A stretch of 64,000 bases of DNA, taken from the NCBI GenBank assembly GCA_002835545.1, contig PIZK01000029.1, forward strand, positions 25,753 to 89,752, read 5' to 3'. Of this stretch, positions 27,898-38,000 are shown piece by piece. This stretch comes from Alteromonadales bacterium alter-6D02 (GTDB lineage Bacteria; Pseudomonadota; Gammaproteobacteria; Enterobacterales; Psychrobiaceae). The notes below the pieces were generated by a model. That model was not told the origin of the DNA. It worked only from the letters and a program-made list of their open reading frames with translations, and made no database searches. Made by a program: the position numbers and the translations under genes. The first letter of the stretch is position 1, and every line of letters begins with the position of its first letter.

Positions 27898-29319
27898 ATG
27901 AAGTTGTCATCTACCATTCCTCTCGCTTATTTACTACTTTGCTTACCTTTATCAGTAGCGGCTGAAGTGCGTTCAGATACTGTGTTGATCACAGATCTAA
28001 AAAAACACTACGCGTTCACCAAACAGCTTCAAAAATTATCAGTGACCTATACTAAGCAACGAGAAACGGTATTTCAAAGTAATAAATTAGATCAACCTTT
28101 CACGATTAATAGCAACTATGAAAAGTTGTTTGATTTAAGCAAAGGGCAATTTTACTATCATCAAGTTCATCATTATCCAGGCAACTATATATTTAATGAC
28201 ATCATTGTTCATCAAGAAGGTAAATCTATCCTTTACGATGTAAATGGTTTCACCAAGGGTAAACAACTCCAATACCTAGATTACAACCAAGCGGACTTTC
28301 ATCAAGACTTAGCTGAAGATATTGATATTTTTTCAGCACATACTTTTTTAAGTGATGCAGATTCAAAAAATACGACAATCAAGCGAAGTGATACTTGGGC
28401 AGAGCTAACGAAGAGTAACGCCGAAGAGGAGCAGCTAACCTATAGATTTAATTTACAACCGATACAGCTTGTTTCTGTCATGCAGCACCAATCAAAGAAA
28501 AAGACAGAGTATACTAATCCAGTGCAAAAAATGGGGCTAACTTATGCCAGCAAGGTCCGCCGTTTCACCAAAGGCGAACTAAAAAGTACCGTGAACATCA
28601 CCAACATAAAAGAAATCCCTCATATTAAACAGACGATGTTAGCTATTCCACAAGGCTATGGACCATTTGTAGACACTAAAAGAAAACCACTCGAATGGGT
28701 TAAACTTGCCAATGATTTATACCTCATTAACCATGTAGCAGGTAATCGCCATGTATTAGTAAAAATGGATAGCAAGGGATTAACACTCTTTGGTGCACCG
28801 GCCTCAAGTAAAGTATCTGAGCAAGTTCAGCTGCTAATCAATAACAACTTACCCATGAAAAAAATCCATTCAGTATATATTACCCATGGTCACAGTGATC
28901 ATATGGGGGGTGTTGGCTATTTTGCCGAGCAAGGTATTACTGTTCTTGCTGACAAATATAGTATTAGAGCACTAAAGGCCTTTCCTCGCTTTAAAAAAAC
29001 AGCAACAAATTGGAACTACTCAACTCTGAAACATAAACAAACAGTAAATGGCGTAACGTTTTACCTGCCTAAAAACTCACATAGTGATGGACAAAGCTTT
29101 GCTTATTTTCCAATGTCAGAAATTATCTATCAGGGAGACTTTTTAGAAATACCATTTGATAACAGCTTGCCAACTCACATGGCCGATGTTGAAAAAGAGT
29201 TCATCGAATTTCTCTATAGTGAAAAAATCGCTTACAAACGCATTGTTGGCCACCATAGAAACAACAATATGACACCTGAAGTTGTCAACGCGTATTACAA
29301 GGCTCACCATCCAAACTAA
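27898..29319 (+). CDS. secreted MBL-fold metallohydrolase
   Basis: The 473-residue protein has a signal peptide (about residues 1-21, cleavage near VAAEVRS), an N-terminal domain of about 240 residues without recognised motifs, and a metallo-beta-lactamase fold from about residue 270. The metal site 'YITHGHSDHMGG' is near residue 329, followed by 'HSDGQSFAYF' and 'IVGHHRN'. It is expected to hydrolyse a small substrate in the periplasm; the substrate is not known. AGGA lies before the ATG. It is divergent from a LysR gene. Confidence 0.82.
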   Translation: MKLSSTIPLAYLLLCLPLSVAAEVRSDTVLITDLKKHYAFTKQLQKLSVTYTKQRETVFQSNKLDQPFTINSNYEKLFDLSKGQFYYHQVHHYPGNYIFNDIIVHQEGKSILYDVNGFTKGKQLQYLDYNQADFHQDLAEDIDIFSAHTFLSDADSKNTTIKRSDTWAELTKSNAEEEQLTYRFNLQPIQLVSVMQHQSKKKTEYTNPVQKMGLTYASKVRRFTKGELKSTVNITNIKEIPHIKQTMLAIPQGYGPFVDTKRKPLEWVKLANDLYLINHVAGNRHVLVKMDSKGLTLFGAPASSKVSEQVQLLINNNLPMKKIHSVYITHGHSDHMGGVGYFAEQGITVLADKYSIRALKAFPRFKKTATNWNYSTLKHKQTVNGVTFYLPKNSHSDGQSFAYFPMSEIIYQGDFLEIPFDNSLPTHMADVEKEFIEFLYSEKIAYKRIVGHHRNNNMTPEVVNAYYKAHHPN

Positions 29320-29362
29320 ATGAGTTATCTAATCAAAGTTAATGATTAATGCTATGTGTTAA

Positions 29363-29629
29363 TCATGACACATTAGCCTCATCGACAAGCCTAGCAAACT
29401 TGTCGATGTGCAGCGCTGCATACAACGGTCTATCACGTGATAATCGGAGGTCGAGATTAACCATGTATCTCCATTGCTTAAGAGCACTAATCCCTTCTGC
29501 TTCAAAGTAGCCTTTTGGTGTTGCTTCGACGACTTTGATATTGATTGGAACCCCTGAGCAATTCACATCAAATTGCAGTACTAAATCACCAGAAACTCCG
29601 GCTTTGATGACCTCGACAGGATATTAATA
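29363..29629 (-). pseudogene. C-terminal TonB domain remnant
   Basis: On the minus strand the frame open from about 29629 reads 'YPVEVIKAGVSGDLVLQFDV', then 'NCSGVPINIKVVEATP' and 'ALKQWRY'. This is the conserved TonB C-terminal domain ('P.YP..A...G..G.V.L.F.V...G...'). An in-frame stop lies just upstream, and no membrane segment or proline-rich linker is present. The gene is therefore a truncated remnant of a TonB-type energy transducer. About 260 bases with no other gene separate it from the Dcp-type peptidase. Confidence 0.72.
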
Positions 29630-29891
29630 GCCTTTTCTGAATATGAACTTAGGCTTAGCACTAGTGTCAGTTTTTAGGTTCAACGGCTTTTCTGTTATCT
29701 CTCCGTGAAGGTGACCCATTTACCCACCACAAGGGCGAACCATCGCTGATTCACCCTTTCTCAATAAAGAATAGTTGTGACAGTCCCTTCATTTCCTTTG
29801 TATCCCCCTTGCAAATATAATGTTATAACATAACACTATAATGGTAATCAGTTTCCACATTAAACAAAACTAAAAACGAAGAGAAACAATA

Positions 29892-32051
29892 ATGAAAAAA
29901 GTATTAGCTACAGCGATTAGCTCTATTTTATTGATGTCTGGCTGCTCAGAACCAAGCCAAACAGCTGCACCGACACAAGCGCAGCAAGCATCCTCAGTAG
30001 ATGCGCAAATCATAAATCCGCTATTCACTCGTAGTGCATTGCAATACCAAACGCCAAATTTCGATCAAATCAAAGATGAACATTTCTTACCAGCGTTTGA
30101 AAAAGGTATTGCTGAGCAAATGGCTGAAATTAAAGCTATCGCTGACAACAAAGCAGCACCAACGTTTGAAAATACTATAGTCGCTATGGAAAAGAGTGGT
30201 GAGCTATTGACACGCGCACAACGTGTTTTTTATAACTTAGTCGGTACTGATTCAAACCCACAGCGCCGTGCCATTCAAAAAGAAATGGCGCCTAAATTGG
30301 CCGTTCACGGTGACAATATCAGCTTGAATAAAGATCTTTTTAAGCGTATTGAAACCATCTATCAACAGCGAAATAGCTTAGATTTAACAGCAGAAGAAGT
30401 GCGTTTAATTGATGTTTATTACAAACAATTTATCCGTGCTGGCGCTCGATTAAACGAAACGCAACAACAGCGTATTCGAGAGATCAACAAAGAACTTTCT
30501 AATCTTGGCACCCAATTTAGCCAAAACATCATGGCGTTAATCAAAAGCAACGTAGTATTGGTAAAAGACAAAGCACAACTTGCGGGTTTATCTGATACAC
30601 AACTAGCGCACCTTGCTAAAGCGGCAACAGAAGCGGGTCACGACGGCCAATACCTTATTAAGATCACCAACACGACCAGACAGCCAATCCTAGCCGCACT
30701 TGAGAACCGCGACTTGCGTGAAAAAATATGGCGTGCTTCAGCTGAGCGTGCTCTATCAGGTGAAAACAGTAATCGTGATGTTGTCCCTTCTATTGCAAAC
30801 CTTAGGTCAGAACGTGCTGGGTTACTTGGTTACGACAGTTACGCTCACTTTGGCTTAGAATCGCAAATGGCCAAAGAGCCGCAGGCTGTCCTTGATATGT
30901 TAACCAGCATGGTGCCTTCACTACTAGACAACGTCGAAAACGAATCAGCTGCTATTCAAGCGAAAATCGACGCCTCAGGTAGCAACTTCAAGCTAGAACC
31001 TTGGGACTGGTTCTATTACGCTGAGCAAGTGCGTAAAGAGAAATACAACCTAGACGAAAATGAAGTAAAAGAATATTTTGAATTCAACCGTGTCTTGGAA
31101 GACGGTGTATTCTTTACCATGAACCGTTTATACGGCATAAGTTTCAAGCCACGTCCTGACCTACCGGTTTACCACGCTAACGTAAAAGCCTATGAACTGC
31201 TGGACGAAGACGGCACAAGTCTAGCTATTTTCTATGCTGACTATTTCGCCCGTGAAGGCAAGCGTGGTGGTGCGTGGAAAAGCGCTTTCGTCAAACAATC
31301 AGGCCTTGATAACCAGCGCCCTGTTATTGTCAATGTCATGAATATTCAAAAAGCACCAGAAGGTAAGAAAACATTAATTAGCTACTCGGAAGCAACAACA
31401 ATTTTCCATGAAATGGGGCACGGTATTCACGGCATGTTGTCGCAAGTTAAGTACCCTACACTATCCGGTACATCAACTTCACGTGACTACGTTGAGTTCC
31501 CGTCCACGTTTGAAGAAGACTGGGCAATGCACCCTGAAGTGATTGCAAACTACGCCAAGCATTATCAAACTGGTGAAGCGATACCTAAAGCGCTTTTAGA
31601 TAAAGTAATTGCATCGCGCAGCTTCAACCAAGGGTTCGACACTTTCGAATATATTGCTGCTGCGCTGGTTGATATGGAATGGCACTCGCTTCCGTCATCA
31701 GCAGGTAAACAAGATATTGTTGAGTTTGAGAAACAGGCGCTTAAAAAGCATAACGTCGATGTCAGTTTTATTCCACCACGTTATAAATCAGCCTACTTCG
31801 CACACGCAATGGGCGGTTACGCAGCAGGTTATTATGCTTACATGTGGAGTGAGATTTTAGCGGCAGATGCCTTTGCCTACGTGCAAACACAGGGTGGCTT
31901 AGATCGGAAGATTGGTCAAAAATACCGTGAAAACATTTTAGAGGTAGGTAACACCCGTGATCTAATGGAATCATACAAAGCATTCCGTGGTCAGGCACCA
32001 ACCACCGACGCCCTATTAAAGCGTCGCGGTATCAACGTAAGCACCAAGTAA
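29892..32051 (+). CDS. dcp: M3-family peptidyl-dipeptidase lipoprotein (Dcp-like)
   Basis: The 719-residue protein starts with a lipoprotein signal (about residues 1-19, lipobox LMSGC) and continues as a full M3 metallopeptidase. The zinc motif 'FHEMGHGIHGML' lies near residue 506, the downstream 'SRDYVEFPSTFEEDW' supplies the third ligand, and 'YAGYYAYMWSEILAADAF' is typical. Dcp-type enzymes remove C-terminal dipeptides; the lipobox suggests a periplasmic, membrane-anchored form common in marine gammaproteobacteria. GAAGAGA lies before the ATG and a strong terminator follows. Confidence 0.92.
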   Translation: MKKVLATAISSILLMSGCSEPSQTAAPTQAQQASSVDAQIINPLFTRSALQYQTPNFDQIKDEHFLPAFEKGIAEQMAEIKAIADNKAAPTFENTIVAMEKSGELLTRAQRVFYNLVGTDSNPQRRAIQKEMAPKLAVHGDNISLNKDLFKRIETIYQQRNSLDLTAEEVRLIDVYYKQFIRAGARLNETQQQRIREINKELSNLGTQFSQNIMALIKSNVVLVKDKAQLAGLSDTQLAHLAKAATEAGHDGQYLIKITNTTRQPILAALENRDLREKIWRASAERALSGENSNRDVVPSIANLRSERAGLLGYDSYAHFGLESQMAKEPQAVLDMLTSMVPSLLDNVENESAAIQAKIDASGSNFKLEPWDWFYYAEQVRKEKYNLDENEVKEYFEFNRVLEDGVFFTMNRLYGISFKPRPDLPVYHANVKAYELLDEDGTSLAIFYADYFAREGKRGGAWKSAFVKQSGLDNQRPVIVNVMNIQKAPEGKKTLISYSEATTIFHEMGHGIHGMLSQVKYPTLSGTSTSRDYVEFPSTFEEDWAMHPEVIANYAKHYQTGEAIPKALLDKVIASRSFNQGFDTFEYIAAALVDMEWHSLPSSAGKQDIVEFEKQALKKHNVDVSFIPPRYKSAYFAHAMGGYAAGYYAYMWSEILAADAFAYVQTQGGLDRKIGQKYRENILEVGNTRDLMESYKAFRGQAPTTDALLKRRGINVSTK

Positions 32052-32100
32052 GTCAATAAGGGTTAATCGCTAGCTAACGCGATTGATAGCCAACATAAAA

Positions 32101-32130
32101 AGCTTGGTAAGCAATTACCAAGCTTTTTTT
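32101..32130 (+). terminator. rho-independent terminator of dcp
   Basis: AGCTTGGTAA at 32101-32110 pairs fully with TTACCAAGCT at 32115-32124 over a 4-base loop and is followed by six T. Confidence 0.92.
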
Positions 32131-32437
32131 ACGCTCTAATTAAAAGAGTCTTTATAGCTATCCCTGTTACGATTGAATTAGCCGGACGCTTCAAGATGTT
32201 TGTGTTTGCTCCGTGCTTTCTTTTGCATATTTTTCACTATATAGCCACTATAATCTATATAGTGACTTAAGCTCTCCTTAGTCATTTGAAGGGTTGAATA
32301 GTTGGGAACACGCAACAATTTATTATTGATATTTCGGTAGTTTTATTTTTTACGACGCAAGGATAGCGGTATTAACTAAATCTTGTACTACACTCGCCTT
32401 TGTTATATTTAGCTAACCAAGGTAATTTATGACTCGG
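32131..32437. other. intergenic stretch with CACTATATAG inverted repeat
   Basis: No gene is seen. A 10-bp inverted repeat, CACTATATAG at 32235-32244 and CTATATAGTG at 32255-32264, has a 10-base spacer. The same half-site forms a palindrome at 3364-3375. It could be a regulator-binding site with no obvious target gene. Confidence 0.4.
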
Positions 32438-32439
32438 AC

Positions 32440-32642
32440 TATCAATGGGGTCAGAGTCGTTGATTCCCGATTGATTCTAAAGTGTAGCGCAGTTGGGTGT
32501 CTAATGAGCCTAGGCAGTCGAATAATTAAGAAGCTAACAACGTCACGGTGTCATTAAGATAGTGCATAACAAGCCTCGATTAGCGAGGCTTTCAATATGC
32601 TGGCATAGAGTTAAGGATATCAACGACTGATTACCCCATTGA
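32440..32642 (+). repeat. RAYT-associated repeat cluster 6, one full unit
   Basis: A single complete unit: direct TCAATGGGGTCAGAGTCG, the core with GGTGTCTAATGAGCC and the GCCTCGATTAGCGAGGC hairpin, then a degenerate inverted copy ending CCCCATTGATT. Confidence 0.85.
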
Positions 32643-32651
32643 TTAATGGGA

Positions 32652-32852
32652 TTATAATCCTTTATTGAAGTGTCCGGCTAATTCACCCACAACAACATCA
32701 GATGATTTAACACGGATATGGCGACCACTCCAGTCGACTAACTGAGAGTAAGCAGCATAAGAAAATGGAGTGGCATTACTATTTGCACTGCTAAAAAAAT
32801 GACAATAACCTGCTAGGTTCTGGACGAACACCCATTGACTAATTGCGCACAC
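32652..32852 (-). pseudogene. possible transposase C-terminal remnant
   Basis: A 66-codon frame contains 'SQLVDWSGRHIRVKSSDVV', which faintly recalls the 'LVDWTGR..R.DKRG' tail of long IS200-type transposases. It has no other known domain and directly borders a repeat unit. It is either a remnant of such a transposase or an unrelated fragment. Confidence 0.25.
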
Positions 32853-32960
32853 GTTGTTGCTTTTTATAGGAGTGATATTGCATTATTAGCTTTTGAATCG
32901 AAGTAAGACAAGTGACAGGCAAAAATTTCATCATAACATTTCTGCCTGTCCTGAATTATG

Positions 32961-33177
32961 TTATGAACTACATTTACCTTTTTTAGCCATATCTAGCTTT
33001 GAAACTTCTTTTTGGCCTTTACCCTCATCAACAAGTTCAAGGCCAGCACCGCCAACAAATACTCCCATCTTGATATACTGGCTTACAAAGTAGTTTTTAC
33101 CACTTTCAGTTTTAACCAGCAGGTCATTTGGTGAAAATTCCGACTCTGTTGATAGCTTATGCTCTGCTCCACCTTTA
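32961..33177 (-). pseudogene. C-terminal remnant of an unrecognised protein
   Basis: On the minus strand a frame runs from the repeat boundary at 33177 to a TAA at 32961-32963. It reads as a good protein sequence, including 'NDLLVKTESGKNYFVSQYIK' and 'GVFVGGAGLELVDEGKGQKE'. There is no start codon with a binding site, and the frame is cut by the repeat. I read it as the tail of a gene broken by repeat-associated rearrangement. The family is not recognised. Confidence 0.5.
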
Positions 33178-33474
33178 TCAATGGGGTCAGAGTCGTTGAT
33201 GCTAAAATGTATCGTTGTTGGGTGTCTAACGAGCCTAGACAGCCGAATAATTAAGAAGTTAAAACGTCACGGTGTCATTTAGATAGTGTATCAATGGGGT
33301 CAGAGTCGTTGATTCCCGATTGATTCTAAAGTGTAGCGTTGTTGGGTGTCTAACGAGTCTAGACAGCCGAATAATTAAGAAGTTAAAACGTCACGGTGTC
33401 ATTTAGATAGTGCATAACAAGCCTCGATTGGCGAGGCTTTCAAGATATCAACGACTCTGACCCTATTGATTTTA
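33177..33474 (+). repeat. RAYT-associated repeat cluster 7, two tandem units
   Basis: Two units in tandem each start TCAATGGGGTCAGAGTCG and hold the core beginning GGTGTCTAACGAG(C/T)CTAGACAGCCG. The first is cut short after CATTTAGATAGTG, and the second is closed by the hairpin and an inverted copy. The two cores are nearly identical, which suggests a recent duplication. Confidence 0.85.
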
Positions 33475-33680
33475 AAAAACTCAGCTATATGAGTCCCTTT
33501 ATCAAAGGACAACATATTGAATTGCCTTTTGACGGAAGTTATAAGATGCTCTCAAAATACTTAAAGCACTTAAGCTCACTTGGTCTTATTAAACCAGCAA
33601 ATACTCGTGGTATGTATAACCTAAGCTTCAATGGTCCACATGACGCTATCAACGCCATTATACCGCTCTACTCATATTAG
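33471..33680 (+). pseudogene. C-terminal remnant, winged-helix-like
   Basis: The frame emerges directly from the repeat boundary and reads through 'GSYKMLSKYLKHLSSLGLIKPANTRGMYNLS' to a TAG at 33678-33680. The pattern of two helices followed by a Gly-Met-Tyr turn resembles a winged-helix tail. An internal ATG at 33489 could start a 63-residue product. Most likely it is the 3' end of a gene whose 5' part was replaced by the repeat. It overlaps the convergent nuclease gene by 9 bases. Confidence 0.45.
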
Positions 33681-34067
33681 CTTGAATGCTTTTATAAAGT
33701 TTTTAGGATGTTGATGAAATCTGACATGTCCTTTGGCATTCAATCGTTTTCGAGTTTGTCTGAATGGCGGTGTTATATACCCCCAGTTTCCAACTCTGGA
33801 GAAGTAAATAACATAATCAATTTTTGCATCCCCCCATTTATTTTCAACTAGGATATCTTCTTCATTTGATTCAACTGATTTAACTTGAATACGATAAAAA
33901 TAATCGCCATCAGAGATGACAAAATCTGTTTTTAGTCCGTGATCGATCATTGGCAAGAAAACATCCCAACCATCATTAAGTAACCAGCTTGCTGCTAGTG
34001 TTTCATACGAAAGGCTTTTATAGTGCTTTAAAGATTGATTTGCTGGTGTTGAGTTTTTTACAGGCAT
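33672..34067 (-). CDS. PD-(D/E)XK endonuclease of the I-Ssp6803I type, copy A
   Basis: The 131-residue protein has the compact nuclease layout: Glu22 in 'SYETLAASWLL', Asp48 in 'HGLKTDFVI' and Gln61-x-Lys63 in 'YRIQVKS'. It later has 'DYVIYFSRVGNWGYITPPF'. This spacing and the QxK variant resemble the group I intron endonuclease family (I-Ssp6803I, PDDEXK_5). A nearly identical copy (about 95 percent) lies at 56267-56662. Both are preceded on the same strand by about 220 bases of conserved RNA-like sequence. The target site and function are unknown; homing, or a role in defence, are both possible. Confidence 0.75.
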   Translation of the reverse strand: MPVKNSTPANQSLKHYKSLSYETLAASWLLNDGWDVFLPMIDHGLKTDFVISDGDYFYRIQVKSVESNEEDILVENKWGDAKIDYVIYFSRVGNWGYITPPFRQTRKRLNAKGHVRFHQHPKNFIKAFKLI

Positions 34068-34079
34068 AGTTATATCCGA

Positions 34080-34300
34080 TATAAATTAATGCCGTATGCC
34101 AGTGGGTCTTCAGCTAACGGACAGGGATTCCGTTTGGAATTTCCTTAATTTAAATATCACCATACAACCGTAAGGGTTTGTATCTAATAGCGAAGGCTGC
34201 CCGCCTTGCATTTCCCCTAAATGGGTTAGATGCATTAACACTATTATCAGACTGAGGAGCCTGTGATAAAGCTTAACTTAAACTATCAAAAGATAGTTAA
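34080..34300 (-). ncRNA. structured RNA upstream of the nuclease, copy A
   Basis: Four hairpins can be drawn: ATACAA 34162-34167 with TTGTAT 34178-34183; AAGGC 34193-34197 with GCCTT 34203-34207; TGCAT 34207-34211 with ATGCA 34230-34234; and TTATCA 34244-34249 with TGATAA 34264-34269. Copy B at 56.7 kb keeps the stems but changes the loops. The tip of the last stem reads GGCT-CCTC-AGTC here and GGCG-GTTA-CGTC in copy B, a compensated pair change. I do not recognise the RNA class; group I intron core motifs were not found. The strand is inferred from the downstream gene. Confidence 0.6.
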
Positions 34301-34378
34301 GCCATCAAGAGAAATCTCCTCTCTGTAAACGCTTTATTAGATCCTCTACCGGAAACTTGTGCCTGTCTCATATTTTTT

Positions 34379-34688
34379 GAATCGCCTTAACGCACAGAAA
34401 CAAAAGGCTTTTGAACATAGCTGCACCGCACTAAAAGAGCTAGGAGTATGCGTGAATGTCATCGATGGTATCCATAGTAAAATCATATTTGCAGACAATA
34501 AATATATGACGGTTGAATCATTCAACTGGTTTAGTGCAGCTAGAGAAGGAGAATATGCCAATGTTGAAACGTCATTAGTTTATGCAGGCGATTTAGCTAA
34601 AGAAACAAAAACTCATATCGACTTTCTCAACAACCGAATTTTCAGGCTGTATGTTAAAGACAGTGAATCAACAGAAGTCATTGCCTAA
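34379..34688 (+). pseudogene. duplicated C-terminus of the helicase-PLD gene
   Basis: The frame repeats almost exactly the last 100 residues of the helicase-PLD protein at 35023-38547, including the HKD-type motif 'HSKIIFADNKYMTV'. In that motif the following Gly-Ser is changed to Glu-Ser ('VESFNW' against 'VGSFNW'), so the copy is unlikely to be active even if translated. It is the remnant of an earlier gene copy, and it lies directly after the PD-(D/E)XK/RNA module. Confidence 0.85.
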
Positions 34689-34777
34689 AGTTTTTTAATG
34701 ACCACAAATTAACTATTACTAGCAGAGATAAAACTTAGAACCCCTAATGAGGGGGCCAGTTTTACTGCACCACTACA
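34380..34777 (+). repeat. 398-bp direct repeat, left copy
   Basis: This stretch matches 38239-38636 almost base for base and extends past the stop codon into the non-coding GGGGGCCAGTTTTA region. The two copies bracket the 3.5-kb helicase-PLD gene. Confidence 0.9.
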
Positions 34778-34784
34778 GCTTTCA

Positions 34785-34893
34785 ATTATGCGAGCATATA
34801 GATATCAACGTCTCTGACCCCATTGATTTGGATTAGCGAGGCTTTCAAGATATCAACGACTCTGATATCAACGACTCTGACCCTATTGATTGA
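34785..34893 (+). repeat. RAYT-associated repeat cluster 8, partial
   Basis: Right-hand parts of two or three units are present: core ends with GATTAGCGAGGCTTTC and several inverted copies ATCAACG(A/T)CTCTGACCCC. The left parts are missing. The rest of the gap to the helicase start (34894-35022) is AT-rich and should hold its promoter. Confidence 0.8.
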
Positions 34894-35022
34894 TATTTAC
34901 GTTTTGTTGTCATGCTTATTTTGATTATTGTATATATGTCAAAAGCCCCATATATAAATATTCGATTAAATGGTAACTTGTTAATAGAACGAGGGAATTA
35001 GACAAATATGAAAGGAAGCAGT

Positions 35023-38000
35023 ATGGATGACTTGAGCTGGATACGGTATTGGCGGAACTCTCTTGCCGATGCGGATAGTGGTAAAGGAGCTTTAAAAAAA
35101 AGAGACCTTAACGGTTATCACCCTACCAAACGAACTAATTTTTCTTTAGGTATGTTAGAACCCAGCGACCAAATATTAGAAAAGCTTTTTGCTGATGAAA
35201 ACGACAATGTATTGGTTATAAAAGCGCATTACCGACCCGTCCTTTATACGATCACAAAACAGCATCGGCAGGATTATCGTGGTACAACACCTCAAGTTCT
35301 ATCTCCTGTTATTTGCCCTATATGGATAACTCGCGAAGGTTTGTTTTTCTCAGCCGGAACCCCCTATATTCCTAGGGATATTTTAGCTCCTCAAGCCGAT
35401 GATAAATTTACTATTGCCGCAGTATCTGATCTGGATGACTTCCTTACAACTCATTCTACCCCTAGCTATTCAGACGATGAAATTGTGTCTGCAATCCAAT
35501 CAGAAGAGACTATCGCTGAGCAAAGCAAACTGTGGACACAGTACTATGAACTAGCTCAGGGTCTATTTAGGGACGTTTGCTCAAAACAAAAAATTTATGA
35601 GTCTTACACTTTGTTGGAAAATGGTGTCATTGGGAAAATAGATGATATCACGGGCGCATCTACCCATATATTAAGCCTTTATGACAAACTAACAGATTCT
35701 AATCACTCTTCACCACTTTTCCACTCTTATGCGACTCAATCCGTTTCAAGCCATGAGGCCTGTCTAATTTCTTCTGAAACCATCGCTGATAGACTTGGTC
35801 ATTCGAATGCACAATTTCCTTTGGCTAAAGCACAGCGTGATGCATTGTCACATGCACTAAATATGTCTGACTCAGACATATTGGCAGTCAATGGTCCTCC
35901 AGGAACAGGAAAAACAACGTTTGTTCTGTCTGTTGTAGCTTCATTATGGATTGAGTCAGCGCTAAAAGAAGCAGAGCCGCCGCTAATCATCGCAGCATCC
36001 ACAAACAACCAAGCAGTTACAAACGTCATTGATGCATTTGGAAAAGATTTTGACGAAGGAAATGATGAACTAAGTGGTCGATGGTTACCTGATGTTTCCA
36101 GTTACGGCGGATATTTTCCTTCAGCCCAAAAAGAAGACGAAGCTTCTAAAAAGTATCAAACACGCAGTTTCTACTCTCAGCTAGAAAGTTTAGAATACCT
36201 AGACCGCGCTGAAACTCACTTCATTGAACGTGCTCAGGCATCTTTCGCAGAGATGGATTTTGAGAATACCACGGAGATTAAAGAGCATCTGCTCAATCAA
36301 CTAAAGCTCAATAAACAAACGCTAAACCACATTCAAATTTGTTGGGAAAAATACTCTAAACAAAAGCAAGTTATAGAAAACCTACTAGGAATCGAACCGG
36401 AAAAGACTTTAGAGGGGCTAAAGCAAGAGCTTGAATGCGCTAAAAGCTTGCAATCAGTCACCAACATTAGCTTACTCAACTGGCGAAACTATCTTAGTGA
36501 TGAATCTATTTGGCTATCTATATTCAGTTGGCTTCCTTTTGTGCTAGTCAAACGCGAAGCGCAACGGAAAAATTTTATTCATCAGTCTCTCTGCGTTACA
36601 GCCAATAAATTACAATGTCTGCCCGAAAATCTAGAAAGCGCAATAGAAAAAGTTCTAGCAGAACAGAAAATATACATCGATGAACTAACCACCACTTATC
36701 AACAGTACCTGCATCATTTTCAAACATTTAAGAAATCAGAAGCTGAATGGAATTTAAGCACGAGAACCACTTTTCCTGAATCTAGCTCGATACCATCTTT
36801 GGAGGAGGTAGATTCTGCTCTTGATATTACAGTACGATTTAGAATGTTTAGGCTTGCTGTGCACTATTGGGAGGCTCGATGGCTGCTCACTTATAGAGGT
36901 GAAGAGGACAAACTGGAAGGGCTAGCGAATAAAACGGGGCTCAAGGCCGTACTTCCCAGATGGAAAAGGCGAATGATGTTAACACCGTGTATCGTATCTA
37001 CCTTTCATTCTTTGCCGTCACACATGACCTATCAAGCATACGCAGGGGAAAGTGACTTTAGGACGGAGTATTTGATTAACGAAATCGATCTTTTGATTGT
37101 TGATGAAGCTGGTCAAGTGTCACCAGATGTTGCTGGAGCATCATTTTCATTAGCGAAAAAAGCATTGGTGATTGGAGATATTTACCAGATAGAGCCTGTT
37201 AGACAACTCAATGCATGTATCGATATAGGCAACCTTAAGCAATCTAAACTCATGACAGACAATGACGAATATGAGTCTATCCAAGCGTCAGGAAGAAGTG
37301 TCGTGACAGGTAGCGTTATGCACCTTGCACAACGAGCAAGCCGCTACCACTACAAAACAAAAGCAGAACCTGGAATGTTTTTACAAGAACATCGCAGATG
37401 CTATGACGAACTCATATCCTATTGTAATGAACTTTGCTACAGCGACCTGTTAATAGCGAAGAGAGGCTCGGCAAACCTAGAATCACCCTACCCGCCTTTC
37501 GGTTATCTTCATGTTGACGGCTTAGCTGAGCTGTTTGGTGGAAGCCGTGGCAACAGATTAGAAGCTGAAACCATCGCTTCTTGGTTGGCGAGTAACCGCT
37601 CCAGAATTGAAGAGTACTTTGAAGAGCCACTAGAGAAAGCTGTAGGTGTAATTACCCCATTCTCAGCCCAAGTAGCTGCTATCTCAAGTGCCTGCAATGA
37701 TTATAATATTCCAACAGGCAAAGCTGAAGGTCAACTAACCGTAGGTACAGTGCACTCATTTCAAGGCGCCGAGCGTAAACTCGTTATTTTCTCTCAAGTC
37801 TACACTAAACATAGTAATGGGAGTTTTATTGATATAAATACCTCCATGTTAAATGTAGCTGTGTCGAGGGCTAAAGATAGCTTCTTAGTATTTGGGGATA
37901 TGGATATCATTGCCGCTGTGCCCAAGTCTAAACCGAGAGGCCTTTTATCTAAATACTTGTTGAACCAAGCTTCAAATGAACTCAAATTCAATACCGGAAA

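Noticed and set aside
29363..29629. Intact TonB gene
   Set aside because: An in-frame stop lies just upstream, and the membrane anchor and proline-rich linker are absent; only the C-terminal domain remains.
34080..34300. Group I intron upstream of the nuclease
   Set aside because: The nuclease family suggests it, but I could not find the conserved P/Q/R/S core pairings or an interrupted host gene, and the similarity between copies ends at the nuclease stop codon.
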